A stretch of DNA of 64,000 bases. Origin: Ampelocalamus luodianensis. Taxonomy: Eukaryota > Streptophyta > Magnoliopsida > Poales > Poaceae. The notes beneath the pieces were generated by a model. That model was given only the letters and a program-made list of their open reading frames with translations, was not told the DNA's origin and did no database searches. The translations under genes were made by a program, and so were the position numbers. The DNA is taken from the NCBI GenBank assembly GCA_036346255.1, contig CM070623.1, forward strand, positions 6,738,407-6,802,406, in the 5' to 3' direction. This document shows positions 10,389-22,406 of the stretch, one piece after another. Within the stretch, counting starts at the first letter, position 1. Each line of letters starts with the position of its first letter.

Positions 10389-13300
10389 TGTAACATCCCA
10401 ATTTTCTGAGCTTAAAAATCTTTTAAATAGTTAGTAGGGAAAAATTCACCATTTGGATTTATTTGAATTTAATTTCAAAAGCTTAATATTGGACTTTACA
10501 AGCAAAAACATTTAATGTGAATAATCCCAACGTGAACATTAGCCAAAACTAATTTATTTGGGTTCTATGTGCTCAGATATATTTTCTAGATTTTTCTAGA
10601 ATTTTTCTGAGTTCATTTGCTATTTTCTATTGCTTATTTGATTTTCTGGTATTTTCTAAAATGAAAAACCTAATTAAAATCTCGGAAATCTTCTTGGGCC
10701 GAATCTCTCCGGCCCAACTTCTATTCCTCAGCCACCACACACCATTGAGCCCAGCGCATGTGCGCCGCCATCGATAGGTGGACCCGCTGTCGGCCCCCTC
10801 TCTCTCTCTCTCTCTCCGCGCGCCCGCTCACTCTCCGCCGTTGGATCAAGCATGGACGGCTAGATGCGCTTGAGGCAACCAGACGGTCCGAATGCTCCTT
10901 TGATTGTGGACCGTTCAATTAGATCTGGACGGTCAGATCTTAAGTCTGCTTCGTGACCGCACCACTTTCGCACGCGCCGCATCCTAACCCTAGCTGCTGA
11001 CATGTGGGCCCCGCTTGCCGCGTCAGCTTCGTCTTCGTCGCGCCTTCTTCTCCGCGTCCGAGTCGGAGCCGCTCGCCATTGCTGTCTTCTAGAAGCTCAA
11101 TCCGACAACGGACTTTCCTAACTAAAAACCTCCGGATTTCTTTGCCAAACTCTATCTCTAATCTTCCCGCGCCCGTATCTGCCCTCAATCGGGATCGAAA
11201 CGAACTCTATCTCCGTTTCCCTCTCGTGCTCATCTCGGACTCCTTTTTAGGGTTTCCGCCGCCGCACGCCCCCGGACCCCCCGAGCTCCTATAAATAGGA
11301 CCCCCGGGATCGCTTGAACACCCGCACCAAAACCCCCAACCCTAGATCACCCGAGCCCGCGCGCCGCCGTTCTTTGGTTTTGGTTTTTCAACCGCAAGGT
11401 CTCCGGTGAGCTTTTCCGCCGCCGTCAGTGCCGCCCGGAGCTCGCTGACTGCACCACCAGCATCGCACGAGCATAAGCAACCTCCTGGTGCTGTCCACTT
11501 CGCCGGAGCATCGCCGGAACTCCAATCCGACAAATACCGAAGCTGCTCCTCCGCTTAAACGTCGCCGCCGGCCATCTCCGGGTGCCTCCGCCGCTCGTGA
11601 GTGCACCATCCGGTTCGCAATAACAAGGGCTTCAATCTGGTACCATTGGACCTCGCCGGAGCGCCGCCAGTCGCCGTTGCCGTACGGTCCAGAGCCGCCG
11701 CCGTTTTGTCGTCATCCACGTCGGCGCCAGCGTCAGCCCCGTGCACGCGTGGCAGCCCGGTGGCGCCCAGTCAGCGTCCACGTGCGCGCCCACGCGGCAG
11801 TCTACCGGACCTCGAGTCCCGAGGCTCGGTGGACTTAGTCCACCGTGAGCCCAGCCTCTGACATGTGGGTCCCACATGTCAGTGAATTCTTTTTATTTAT
11901 CTTTTTCCGAAATCCTGAGGGCTGACGCCAGCATTGCGCAATAATCTGATTTTCCTTTAGGAAAATAATTCGGGAAATTCATGAAATACTGATTTTCAGC
12001 ATTTTATGTATTTTCAATCTTCCAAAGGCCATAACTTTTGCATCCGAACTCCGATTGAGCCCATTCAAATTTCTAAATTTGTCTAAATTCGAGATCTATC
12101 TAATTATTATTTTTATTTAATTTTTGGAGTTTGTTTTGCCTCTGTTATTTATTTGTTTTGGTTGTTTTGCTTCGTTTGTGCGTAGACGTCGATACTTCGG
12201 GGGTTTTCGTCGAAGAAGGCTTCAACCAAGTTCAAGACCAGTACATAGACCTATTCCAAGGCAAGTCATACCTTTGATCATATTGAATCCCAGTTTTCCC
12301 CAAATTACATTGTGTTAAATTATTGCATTTACTTTAATTATGTATTTAAATGCTTTTGGGCTAGTTATTGATCCCACTTGTTATGTTCACCTTGCCTACT
12401 TGTATACCTTCATCTTTGTCGCCCTAGATTGGTTTATTACTTAGTTGGTATTAGCATAATGCCAACATGGTGGGTTAGAACGACTAGAATTGCTTAGCTA
12501 TGCTACGAGTCATTATCTCATGTGAGTGAAATTATGAAATTGACTAAGTGACTATGGAACTGTGTGATAAAACTGTGTGTGCTGTGTGCTATTACTCGTG
12601 ATGGCATGTGTTGCACTAAACCAACTGGGTGGTAAAAGATTTAGACTGAGGCAAGTGGTGGATACTGTGTGAACCGGTGGCTTTGTGATTGGGATTTATC
12701 TGTGTGGTTTAGTTAGAAAAACTGGAAGTCTTGCCTTGGTCAATTAAAGACTTAACTTTGTGCGTCATCAAACTGAGCTATCTTGCATTTACCACATGTC
12801 CGTGACAGCCTAACTTAGTAGGTTACGGAGTTTCAACATTGGGGTTCGGTGGATAGGTTAAGCTTTGTGATATGGGACTGTGTGAATAAGAACGTCAATG
12901 TTGAGACGAAGTTGCCGAACTGTTTTGTTACGATTAGTGCTAGCTACACTAGTTGTATCGTGTGGGTAAAGTGTACAAACCTCTGCAGAGTGTTAATCAA
13001 TCTATTCGAATAGCCGCGTCCTCGGTTATGGACAACGCTCGGGGATTTCACATGAGGGGTAGTGTTCATAAAACTTTGGGTATGGGACAGCTGTGTGGCA
13101 TAAGTTATATGGCTGTGTGAATCAATCTGATTAGCTTTGTGCCTTTGTGAAAAGAACTGTTAAATTAATATTGTCTATTTGTTTTAAATTATGCTTTCAA
13201 TCTATTATTTGTATTCAATTGCAAATGTTGCATTTCTGCAAAATAACCACAGAAGTCATTCCTTTGGAATAAGCCTGCATCTATATATTGCATCCTGTGG

Positions 13301-13696
13301 TATGATTTGCGAGTACGGTTGTGTACTCACGCTTGTTGTAAAACTTGCGTCCAAACCTCTGTATGGAGGAGTCTTCGCCGCTTTCGAGGAGGAGTTTGTG
13401 GAAGAAGGTTGATCGCTAGGTCATCGATCCCGATCGGTTGCTGTGGTGTCTTGATTGGAGTTTGCGAGGTTTATTTCGTTCATTGCAGATTTCTTTAGTG
13501 TTAGCCTGCGTGGCTTAATAAGTTGTAACCCGACCTTAAGGTCAAAACTCTAAGTTGTTACTCAAACTATTCGTTTATGTTATATTTCGTTTGTGTGGAT
13601 TGATATTCACCTATGTTACCGCTGTGTGCACTAGCGTGATCCTGGACTAGTGCAGAATACACAGAGGGTCCAGAATTGCATTTTTGGGTCCCGACA
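10389..13696 (+). mobile_element. Solo gypsy LTR (family B), 3.3 kb
   Basis: Begins TGTAACATCCCAATTTT and ends GGTCCCGACA, with perfect target duplications AAAGT at 10384-10388 and 13697-13701. It is the same family as the 3' LTR at 57391-60614. No internal region is present, so it is a solo LTR left by LTR-LTR recombination. A TATA box lies near 11290. Palindromes CTCTGCAGAG (12981-12990) and CTATTCGAATAG (13002-13013) and the inverted repeat GAGTAC-GGTTGT-GTACTC (13311-13328) sit near the 3' end. Confidence 0.92.
11290..11297 (+). promoter_or_regulatory. Probable LTR promoter TATA box
   Basis: TATAAATA lies in a GC-rich context (CTCCTATAAATAGGACC) about 900 bp into the family-B LTR, with CACCCGCACCAAAACCCCC-type sequence 20-40 bp downstream where transcription could start. 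The related LTR keeps a similar box (TATAAAG on the minus strand, 59880-59886), which supports a real U3 promoter. Confidence 0.65.
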
Positions 13697-13771
13697 AAAG
13701 TGAAGCAAACTTTAAATCTAGATGAGGTAACAGACTCATGTAGCAACCTATTGCTCCACACTCAATTCTTA

Positions 13772-13990
13772 AGCATGTGGCATGCTTGTAGCATACTTCT
13801 TTTTACTGTTGGCATGCTTGAAGCATACTTCTTTTCATTTGAGCACTTTCTTTGTATTATATAGATACATATATATGTATGGCATGCTTGAAGTATACAT
13901 CTTTTCATTTGAGTATGTTTTTTTTATAGAGATACATATATATGTATGGCATACTGGAAGCATACATCTTTGCAATTGACCTTTTTTTAT
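13772..13990. repeat. Degenerate tandem repeat in the gag-only copia interior
   Basis: Four to five variable copies of a unit containing GGCATGCTTGAAGCATAC, TTCTTTTCATTTGAG and GATACATATATATGTAT. The last two copies are about 65 bp long. Each unit holds a near-palindrome (ATACATATATATGTAT), so the array could fold. It lies in the internal region between gag and the 3' LTR. Confidence 0.75.
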
Positions 13991-14740
13991 ATATGTAACA
14001 TGCCAAATTGAGTGAGCAAAAAGGATTGCAATAAGAAACATACAAGCCTCAGTCAAGATTTAAAATAACTCACAATCAAGCTAATCCTTTTCGTTGAACC
14101 TCGCAAAGTGGTAACTATACTAATTCTAGTCAAAATATTCCGCCATGTCATGCTTTAGTTTAAATATGGAAAATTAATTAAAACCAGTAATGATCAAAGC
14201 TACACAGCACATGAGTAAATATGATAACGAGAGCTCTACAGCTTATTTGATTTCAATAGCTTGGACTTGAAGAATTGTTTGACAAGTATAATAAACAAAG
14301 CTTCTGAAATTTAAATAATAAGCTCCCCCTCACAATAAGCTCATAGGATGCAACACACCCAACTCACTTCACAAAAGAGCAAATCAAAATTCAAACTTAA
14401 CAAGGTGTAGAGCAACATCACCTTTTCCACATGGTCTCTCAGAAAGTAAAATCTCTTGGAAGCCATCAAAGCAAGTGAAGAACCATCAGGTGTTTCAATC
14501 AAGCAATGACGTAAAAGACTGGAACCAAATCAAGCTCATGTTCTCCAACCTCGTCAGCTGTTCTTACATCACAGGAAGCATTGGTCTCACAGTACTAGGG
14601 TTAGTGAAATAAGATTTAGGAATCCAATACTGAGACACGCAGTGAACAGGAGCAGAAACAGGCAGAAACAAAGAACTTTTAGGTTCTGGACACCGTCGGT
14701 CTAACCGAGAGTAAAACGCCGGTCTTACCGCCCGCCGGTC

Positions 14741-15895
14741 TTACCGCGTGTAAAACGCCGGTCTGACCGGTCCTGTTGTAAAAACTCCCAAACCTGCAGA
14801 AAATTGTTTAGAGGGAGCGAAGCAATGATGATGAGCTTGACCAAACTCCCCTACGGAATGGGAAATCTTTCTTAACATGTCTTTTTTCTCTTTCTTTTCT
14901 TTTCGAAAGCAATACTGAACCAAATGACCTTCTCTACCACAATGAGTGCATTGGTACTTGTCCTGATGACTCTCCCTGGTAAATGAGTCCTTTGCAATAC
15001 CAGCCAATTTAAAAACAATTTGTTTTGGTTCAGATTCTACTTCAAATTTTCCAGGTTCAAGAAACTTAACAATCTTAGGAGGATTATTTTTGGCATGTTC
15101 AAAAAAATTAAATCCTAAACCATGATGTTTAACACTCACTTTTGATTTGTCTAGAATCATATTCAAAATTTTCTTGCCAAAAGAAAATCTTTTTAAAGTG
15201 TCATTAAAATACTCAATTTCTTTAACTAGAGTAGGACAAGCAGTGCATGTGATAGATTCATTCACAATCTTCTTAGAAGCACTAGACTGAGCCAATCTTT
15301 CTTTTTCAGCAAACTCATTAACTTGTTTAGTCAAGGTTTCTATTTCTATGGTGAGTTTAGGACAGTTAGAGCAAGAAGCTATCTCATGAAAGAGCATATG
15401 TTGAATTATTTTCTGAGATAAATTAAGTCTAGCTTTTAGCAATCCACAATTAGAACAAGTTTTAATTTGAGCATTTGAAGCACTTGACTCTAAACATGTA
15501 GGAGAACTAAACTTGAGCTTTTCAATCTCACCACTAGCAAGTTTTAATTTTTCATCACAAGAATCATATGTCAATTTTAGTTCATCAAGTTTAGCAGTTA
15601 CATACTCAAGTTGAACCAAGGTTGATGCATTAATTGTTCTGACAGTCTCTAACTCAGGGTGTAAAACTTGACAAGACTCACAAGATTCATCATCAGGAAT
15701 AGAAGCTCTAAGTCTATTAATTTCAGAATTTAAGCTTTCAACAAGACTATTATTTTCTTTTAGTTTCTTTTTAATCTTTTTCAATTCAATAGCAAGTTTA
15801 ATCAAACCATCTTCAACCTCATCATATGATGGTCTTACCTCATCGGGATCACTATCATCATCATCGTCATTGTCGTTTCTTGCCATGAAACACAT
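14741..15895 (-). CDS. Copia gag-pol N-terminal region: coiled coil plus CCHC zinc knuckle
   Basis: An intact 384-codon frame downstream of gag. It opens with an acidic Asp-rich run and a Lys/Glu-rich coiled-coil region (about residues 25-65). Several CxxC pairs follow (CESC, CSNC, CSNC, CTAC). Near the C-terminus is a zinc knuckle, CTHCGREGHLVQYC. The frame ends in a repeated VRPAFYTR-type motif written in DNA as CGCCGGTCTTACCG. Copia polyproteins in grasses carry such a segment ahead of protease and integrase, but those domains are missing here. The upstream gag is in the same reading frame with one TAG between them (15962-15964), so both may derive from one polyprotein. Confidence 0.75.
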   Translation of the reverse strand: MCFMARNDNDDDDDSDPDEVRPSYDEVEDGLIKLAIELKKIKKKLKENNSLVESLNSEINRLRASIPDDESCESCQVLHPELETVRTINASTLVQLEYVTAKLDELKLTYDSCDEKLKLASGEIEKLKFSSPTCLESSASNAQIKTCSNCGLLKARLNLSQKIIQHMLFHEIASCSNCPKLTIEIETLTKQVNEFAEKERLAQSSASKKIVNESITCTACPTLVKEIEYFNDTLKRFSFGKKILNMILDKSKVSVKHHGLGFNFFEHAKNNPPKIVKFLEPGKFEVESEPKQIVFKLAGIAKDSFTRESHQDKYQCTHCGREGHLVQYCFRKEKKEKKDMLRKISHSVGEFGQAHHHCFAPSKQFSAGLGVFTTGPVRPAFYTR

Positions 15896-15961
15896 GCCTG
15901 TAAAGTCGTTGTTCTTCTTTTTCTCTCTAGAATCATCATCGTCGTCGATGTCGTCGCAACT

Positions 15962-16969
15962 CTAATATTCCACATCACTCAAATCAAGATGCTCAATAGC
16001 CGATATGATCTTTTCAGCAAGCTTGCGACGGAAATTACCACCCTTGGTGTTGTTGTTCTTGGATGACCGACGACGATAATTCTTGTCTTCCTTGATCACC
16101 TTACCCTTGAGCTTAGGACACTCCGACTTAATGTGACCTGGCTCGCCACACTCATAGCACGTGATCGAACGAGAGACACCACCTCGCTTCTTCATCCTCA
16201 TGTTGTTGAGTGCCTTGTATGCCCGTGAGGAGATCAACACCAAGTCTTCTTCAGGGAGTTGTTCGAACTGTTCATCTAAAAAAGAGGATAAAGCAGACAA
16301 AGAAAAAGAAACCGACGAAGCAGCCTGCATGGGGTTAGTTACAAGAGCTAAAGATGAAAATTTATCAATCTTAGATGACAAAGCTTCCATCTCATAAGTT
16401 TTCAATCTAGAAAATAGATCATCCATAGTTAAAGTATCTAGATCGATAGTTTGATTGATAGTCGTGACAACCATCAACCACTCAGAACCTAAATATCTCA
16501 AAATTTTAGTTGTATTATCTTCATCAGTAGGAATAACATCAACGCCACGCAAATTGCTCAATATCTTTTCAAAGCGAGCAAAAAGATCAACAATAGATTC
16601 GCCAGACTTCATAGCAAAATCAGAATATTCTTTTTGATAAAGATTTTTATGCACTTTCTTAATTTTAGTAGTTCCCTCATGATAATCGCAAAGAGTCTTC
16701 CATATTAAGTGGACAGAATTAATATGAGCTACACGATCAAATTCTTTGCGAGAAATCCCTTGAAACAGTAGGTTACGAGCTTGGGCATTTAAATCAACGT
16801 CAGTTTTATTTAGATCAGTAACAGTAAAAGGAACCACATAAGGTCTAGAAACTTTATTCCAAACATTACTACCTTGAGCCTCAATATAATCCTGCATACG
16901 ACACTTCCAAAAAACAAAATCAGTACCATCTAGCATGTGGGGACGATTCACATACCTCTTTGACGCCAT
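15962..16969 (-). CDS. Copia gag (UBN2/DUF4219 type) with CCHC zinc knuckle
   Basis: 335 codons from an ATG 12 bp inside the primer-binding site. The N-terminus (MASKRYVNRPHMLDGTDF, then W..CRMQDYI) is the DUF4219-like start of copia gag. It is followed by the UBN2 helical region (about residues 60-200, including LIWKTLCDYHEGT and the KILRYLGSEW segment). A zinc knuckle, CYECGEPGHIKSEC, occurs near residue 273 and a basic tail follows. The protein would form the virus-like particle and bind RNA. The frame is uninterrupted, unlike every pol-bearing element in the window. It ends at a TAG, after which the frame stays open into the next ORF. Confidence 0.85.
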   Translation of the reverse strand: MASKRYVNRPHMLDGTDFVFWKCRMQDYIEAQGSNVWNKVSRPYVVPFTVTDLNKTDVDLNAQARNLLFQGISRKEFDRVAHINSVHLIWKTLCDYHEGTTKIKKVHKNLYQKEYSDFAMKSGESIVDLFARFEKILSNLRGVDVIPTDEDNTTKILRYLGSEWLMVVTTINQTIDLDTLTMDDLFSRLKTYEMEALSSKIDKFSSLALVTNPMQAASSVSFSLSALSSFLDEQFEQLPEEDLVLISSRAYKALNNMRMKKRGGVSRSITCYECGEPGHIKSECPKLKGKVIKEDKNYRRRSSKNNNTKGGNFRRKLAEKIISAIEHLDLSDVEY

Positions 16970-16978
16970 AGCAATCTT

Positions 16979-16990
16979 ACTCTGATACCA
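16979..16990 (-). other. Primer-binding site of the gag-only copia element
   Basis: On the minus strand TGGTATCAGAGT lies two bases inside the 5' LTR end. It complements the 3' end of plant initiator methionine tRNA. Confidence 0.85.
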
Positions 16991-16992
16991 CT

Positions 16993-17830
16993 TGTAGGAT
17001 CGTTAAAGGCAATCAGAAGGGGAGTGAATGATTGCTGTAGAATTTTTCAGACTAACTCTCTTTTTCACTTCTGCTGTTGTCTTTTTTCCTAACTCATCCA
17101 AATCCATCATGTGCACGCGCGCGCCCCTGCACCTTTTTCTCGCCGTCGCAACCACCGTATCCCGTCGCCACTAGCACACAACCAAGCCGCCAATGACCAT
17201 CACACGCGAACAAAGCTCGGCCAATGAAGACTCACGACGTGCTTGGCGGATGACGAAAAAACTCCTAGATCGATTTTTCTTCAAAACTAACGCCAACAAA
17301 ATCTACTTGATGTATATTCTTAGGAACTCAACCAACAACCAAAGCATCCATCGCATCAATCTTTTCTCATTGACTCAATCAAAAACACGTGCAAAAAAAG
17401 CATGACAATTTTTATTCACTCAATCACAAAGTGGTTTCTCTAGTACATACTCTTAATGATGCCCACAAGATGCATCTTTTCCCTGTCTCCCAAAGACACA
17501 TGCGAGTAGGTGCATGCACTGCACCAGCTCTTCCTTCGCGGATGACGCACAAACAAAAGCACCCGCGCAACCCAAAACTCAAAGACGTTTCTTCCGGAGA
17601 TCACGCTACATGCACCGCCGCCGGCCCTAACACGACCGACGTCCCAAAACTCTAAAACCTTTTTTTCCCAACCCTGTCCACACAGAGAACTTAAATACCT
17701 CTATAGCCACCAACCCTAATAACCAATGTATGGCCCACTAGTACTAAGCCCCAATATGTGAACTTAACACCTAATTACAAAATTCAATCCAGTCCAATTT
17801 TGAACACTCCAAAATTGTTACGTGTCTTAG
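16993..17830 (-). repeat. 5' LTR of the gag-only copia element, inner portion
   Basis: Matches 8733-9600 of the 3' LTR. It is interrupted at 17830 by a solo gypsy LTR and resumes at 22402/22407-22739. With the insertion and one CTTAG removed it is about 1171 bp. The two LTRs differ by many substitutions and small indels, including CpG-type changes, so the element is not recent. Confidence 0.9.
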
Positions 17831-20800
17831 TGTGGGGACTCCGGTAATTATCTCCATAAGACCGAGATTAGACAAGGTCTTAGGGACATAATTACGGGTC
17901 TCCGGTAAATGAATTCCAATTTAACTCTATCCAAGTGAGAGGCTTAGCCGAATACTAGAGCCTCAACGATCATGCGCGTTGCTCCTTTGCGAGCGCTACG
18001 TGATTGTCGATTCTCTTTCGATTCGAAGCACTACACTTAGTAAGTTAAATGAGGATTCATTAACAACGAGTATGACTTATATTGGCTCCCAAGATCAACG
18101 ACCAATATACTCATACCCTCATCCAACGTTGATTACATCCATACAACGCATACAACAAGAGATCAAAAGACATACTGCATAATAGTCAAAGTCTACAGCT
18201 TATTACATACGGCCGACCGGCCAAATTCAAAGTAAAGTATCAAGTAGCAGCAGAAACAAGTAAATTAAGCAAAAGACCAGTAGTGGTATGCCCATCACCC
18301 ATCGGCAACCGACTAGGGGTTAAATGATAGCACACTACTCGTTAGTGTCACCCAAGTCAACACTAACAAGATCGTCAGACTCATAATCTTCCTCACCTGA
18401 AAAGGCCAGCAAACATCTGGCTGAGTATAAGTGTACTCGCAAGTCTTACACAAATAAAAATAGTTATGCATAAGGGTCATTCAAAGGATGGCTCGTATTG
18501 GTTTAGTTTTGCGAAAGAGACGCAACGATTAACATCCTACACATACTAGTTTTTCATGTGCCCATTTAAAATCAGCTTTGAAGTAGAAGTAAAACATATA
18601 GTAAAGCATTTCAGTAATAAACAATTGAATCATACAACGACCAAAGTGGCAGCTCACTTTGATGTACTAAACACATGAACATCCCGTTCATGACGAATAC
18701 CAAGTTCAACCACAATTTTTAATTAAAAGTCTAACAATAGTAACTCCCGAACTCAAGCGGTTGTCCATAACCGTGGACACGGCTATTCGAATAGATTGAT
18801 ACCCTGCAGGGGTGTACTACTTTACCCACACGACTTGATTAGCCCGTAAGCCTCCAGATACCTCCGAATATAGCATACTTCCTATGGTATGCCGGTCGGG
18901 TAAATCAAGATACAGTCATTTTCAGCAAGAAAGCCCTATTGAGCTAAGTCCCCCTTGTGAGATGGTTCCTTGCCTAGTACAAGCATCTGATAGCACTTGC
19001 TAGGGGGCTCACAAGTTATATTGGACATACCGATGCAATCAAAACAAGTAAAATTGGTGCTCCCTTGCACACTATAAAGGATTACATCGGCTCCTAAGGA
19101 ACATAGGATTTCACGGTCGCTATGCCCCTTACACCACCATGGGACTTAACACAATAAAACCCTCCCCCTACTTAACCATACGGCTCCCAACCCGCATGTG
19201 GCAGCACGAGTGTACTTGAATTAACGACGTTACCAAAGTTCGGTCCTCAATTGTCCAGACAAATCCTTCCACTTACCCAATGCTCGTGCACAAAGCACCA
19301 TCACTAACCAACACTTGTCCAGACCAAAAAGCTCATTTAAAATGACAAAATTTATCTCATAAAACAGATACAAGGATCTGAAACAAAAGTATACAATGAG
19401 AGTTATGTTTATCCCATAATTGTCGGGTTAGCCCCGGCAATCAAACTACTGTATCTAGACTTGCATGACTAAGCAACCCCTATTCAACAATCATCACATC
19501 CTATCTTAAGCATGTAGGTACTGGCATAATTCAAGATTAACCTCAAGCATAGGACATAACTAAACTACACATCACAAGAATATTTACATAATCAAAATAG
19601 CATGCAAGCAATTATCATTGCACTAACTTAACCAAAACTGGGATCAAATATGATGCAAAAGAAAGTTCAAATGATGCTTGCCTTCCTGGTACAGTAGCTG
19701 CTCACTCTCAGTAGCGTAAGTATCGATATCAATATGCTCGGGATCTATATAATTATAACATCAAATAAATACCGAGAAAACAACTCAAAAACCAAAATAC
19801 TCAAAAATGCATGATTTTTCTACAGTAGTTAGGTCATGATTTTAGATGGATTTAGGTAAAAGAATTATTCCATTTGGAGTTATGAATTGGAAGTTATGCT
19901 ATTTTGAATTTCAGGTTTTATTAACCCTAAGTTATGTAATTTAATTATTTGGCCAAAATTTGTAGAACAGTGGTGGGGTAAAGGATTACATAGGTAAATA
20001 GGTAATATTAAGACAAGTTCAAAACAGTTGAGTTTGTCCTATTTGGAGTTTTTATGATTTCGTTATGTATTTTCAAAGTTATCAGCCTTTTATAGTATAA
20101 CAATAATAGAGTTAAAGATTATATTCTCCCAAATATAGTTTCTCTGACAGAAGTAATATGGAGACCATTTTTAGAATTAAGTTCACTGAAAATGAAAATT
20201 ATCAAAAGTGGTCTCACTGCTTTTGGAATTTCCAATAATTACTTATGTATTTTTGAAGTTATCAGTCCTTTTCCTATTGCAACAATAATGGTTTCAATGG
20301 ATTAATCTCCAAATAAAGCTCTCTGCTATAGAGACATGTTTGAAACCAATTTTAATATAAATTTCATTAATAATAGAAATTACCAGAAGTGGTTTCATTC
20401 AATTTGGAGTTAAAATGATTTAGTTATGCATTTTAGAAGTTATACATATTTTTCAACTTATATTTAAATGGATTTCGAATTTCATAAAGTATTTATTACT
20501 TTTCTTACCCACAGACAGCTAGCCAAAGACAATGACTAGTGGGACCAGAGTCAAGGGTTTGACCCAGTCAAAATGACTTGGTCTCAGCTGAAGCTAGGCT
20601 GAAGGCGTATTCAAATGAATACGTCTTCTTTTCACGAAAACATAAATTTGTTCTAGCTACACTGGAAATGCGGCTTTCCTTAAGAGAAAACGTAATACTA
20701 AAACTTACGCATCCACTTAACCGGCTGTTCGGCCCCACAGGTCAAAGGCTCAGAGTTTTAAACGTATTTCTAATCATGTTCTTTAGCAGTGGGACCTACA

Positions 20801-22401
20801 CGTCATACGAACAGGACAAACTTGATTATCGCTAATGACAGGTCATTACCTTAACCGTCGGCTGTTAGCCCAACGCTTTTGCCGGACGAGCTCCGGCACG
20901 GCCGTGCAAGGCGATTAGACACTTCAAGGGGCTCCGAGCTCGGGGTTGGCCTCACCGGGTGAGCAATACCCTCACGAACACTTCTGCGGCGACGTGGAAT
21001 CTAAGGGATGCCGGCGGCGAGTTCCCCACGGTCGGAGGCGGAGCCGAAGATGTGGCTCACGTGGAGAAGATGCGCCAGGCATTGAGGGGCTTCGGAAAAT
21101 TGTGCATCGGAACCGCCGTGATACCAGGAACGTGGCGCCCTCAACGTAGACGACGGAGGAGGTCGGAGTCAACCGGAACACGGACGGCGGCGGTTCACCG
21201 TTCTTGGGGAAGAAGGGTCCCAACTCCCTCGGGAAAGCACGAAAACAAAAATCAACTTCGCCAATCAACTCCAAGTGATGATGCGAACACAAAGGATAAG
21301 AAAGAGTTGAGTAAAACCCACCAGAAGGCCTGCAAGATTCGGGGATGAGGCCACCGGAGGCGAGGAAGAAGATGGCGTTCCCGAGGACTCTGTGGATGGC
21401 AGTGTCTCGGGCCGGGAAAAACGGGTGCGGCACAGTGAGTGGAGTCCGGTGGTGGTCTTGCGAGCTCGCGGGAGGCAGTGAGGCGAGCTCTCTCCTTCTC
21501 TCTCTCCTTCTCGGTGAAAAGGAAAGTGAGGCAGAGAGGGAGCAAGAGCGGGGTTTAAGCCCGGTCGATGACGGAAGGAAGGCGGTGTTTAGAAAGCGGA
21601 GCTCGGGGATAGGTTGGTTTGGGCGGTGCGTCATGGCGTCGACGGAGCAGCAGCAGAGCTCGGCCGCGACGTGGCACTGTGTTGCTGTGGAGGCGCCAGC
21701 GCGAGGTTGAAGCCGGACCTGACGAGTGTGCCCGGTGTGGCAGAGACAGGGGTGGGGTGAACCGGAGTCGGGTCTAGACCAGACGCGATTAGTTGACTCG
21801 GTCGGATCAAGTCAATATCGTCCATGTGATCTTGATCGGACGACCGATCACGGTTGGATCCGATCAGTACTGCTAGGAGGTTAGGTCGAGCCGGGTGGTG
21901 CGGTCGGGTTCGAGCCCAAGGAACAGTGTAGGGTTTGGTTTTGACCAAGATTCAAAATGTTTTTCCTACTTTGACCAGGGCTTAAAAAATAGAAATAAAA
22001 TTTCTAAAACCATGAAATAATTTGTGAGTGTTCCTGGGGCAACCTAGTTTCCATAAAAATTATTAAATACTACTGTTCATAATATATTTTGTAATATGTA
22101 AATTCAAACTTAGACAAGGTCTTTTAATGGGGTTTGAATTTTCTTAGGGTTAAGATCAGTCCCACAAATTTGGGAAAAATTATATTAATTCGTGATAATT
22201 AATATAATATTTGAATAAATTATTTCCAGAGATACTTTAGTAGCATTTATTTCAGTTTTATGATTGGAGTTCAATTTAAAGTGTATGTTTCAATTGTGTT
22301 TAGAGATTTTCCAAGTACAATATGCAATTCAAAGTTCCAAAACATGATGCATGTAAATGAGATGCATAATTAACCTCTTTATTAAATTTGGGGATGTGAC
22401 A
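17831..22401 (-). mobile_element. Solo gypsy LTR (family A), 4.6 kb
   Basis: Minus-strand LTR, sense start TGTCACATCCCC at 22401 and end AGTCCCCACA at 17831, with perfect target duplications CTTAG (17826-17830 and 22402-22406). It belongs to the same family as 34318-38953 and 40707-45189. It inserted in the copia 5' LTR, and the uninterrupted partner sequence near 9591 shows the empty site. No internal domain remains. It carries CTATTCGAATAG (18783-18794), CCCTGCAGGG (18802-18811), three 180-bp tandem units (about 19.9-20.4 kb) and a GC-rich block (20.9-21.9 kb). Confidence 0.92.
19804..20455. repeat. 180-bp tandem units inside LTR family A (three copies)
   Basis: Units of about 180 bp recur, marked by TTTGGAGTT/GGAATTTCC at about 20044, 20223 and 20403. 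A shared AAGTTATCAG segment and TTGAAACCAATTTTAATATA sequences are present. The other family members carry three units (36245-36890) and two units (42590-43050). Confidence 0.75.
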
Positions 22402-22406
22402 CTTAG

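Noticed and set aside
11004..11877. Several ORFs of 60-116 codons
   Set aside because: All lie in the GC-rich promoter-proximal part of the family B LTR, and the related copy at 57391-60614 does not keep them.
20946..21948. ORFs up to 220 codons on both strands
   Set aside because: GC-rich block of the family A LTR; frames are not conserved in the other two family members.
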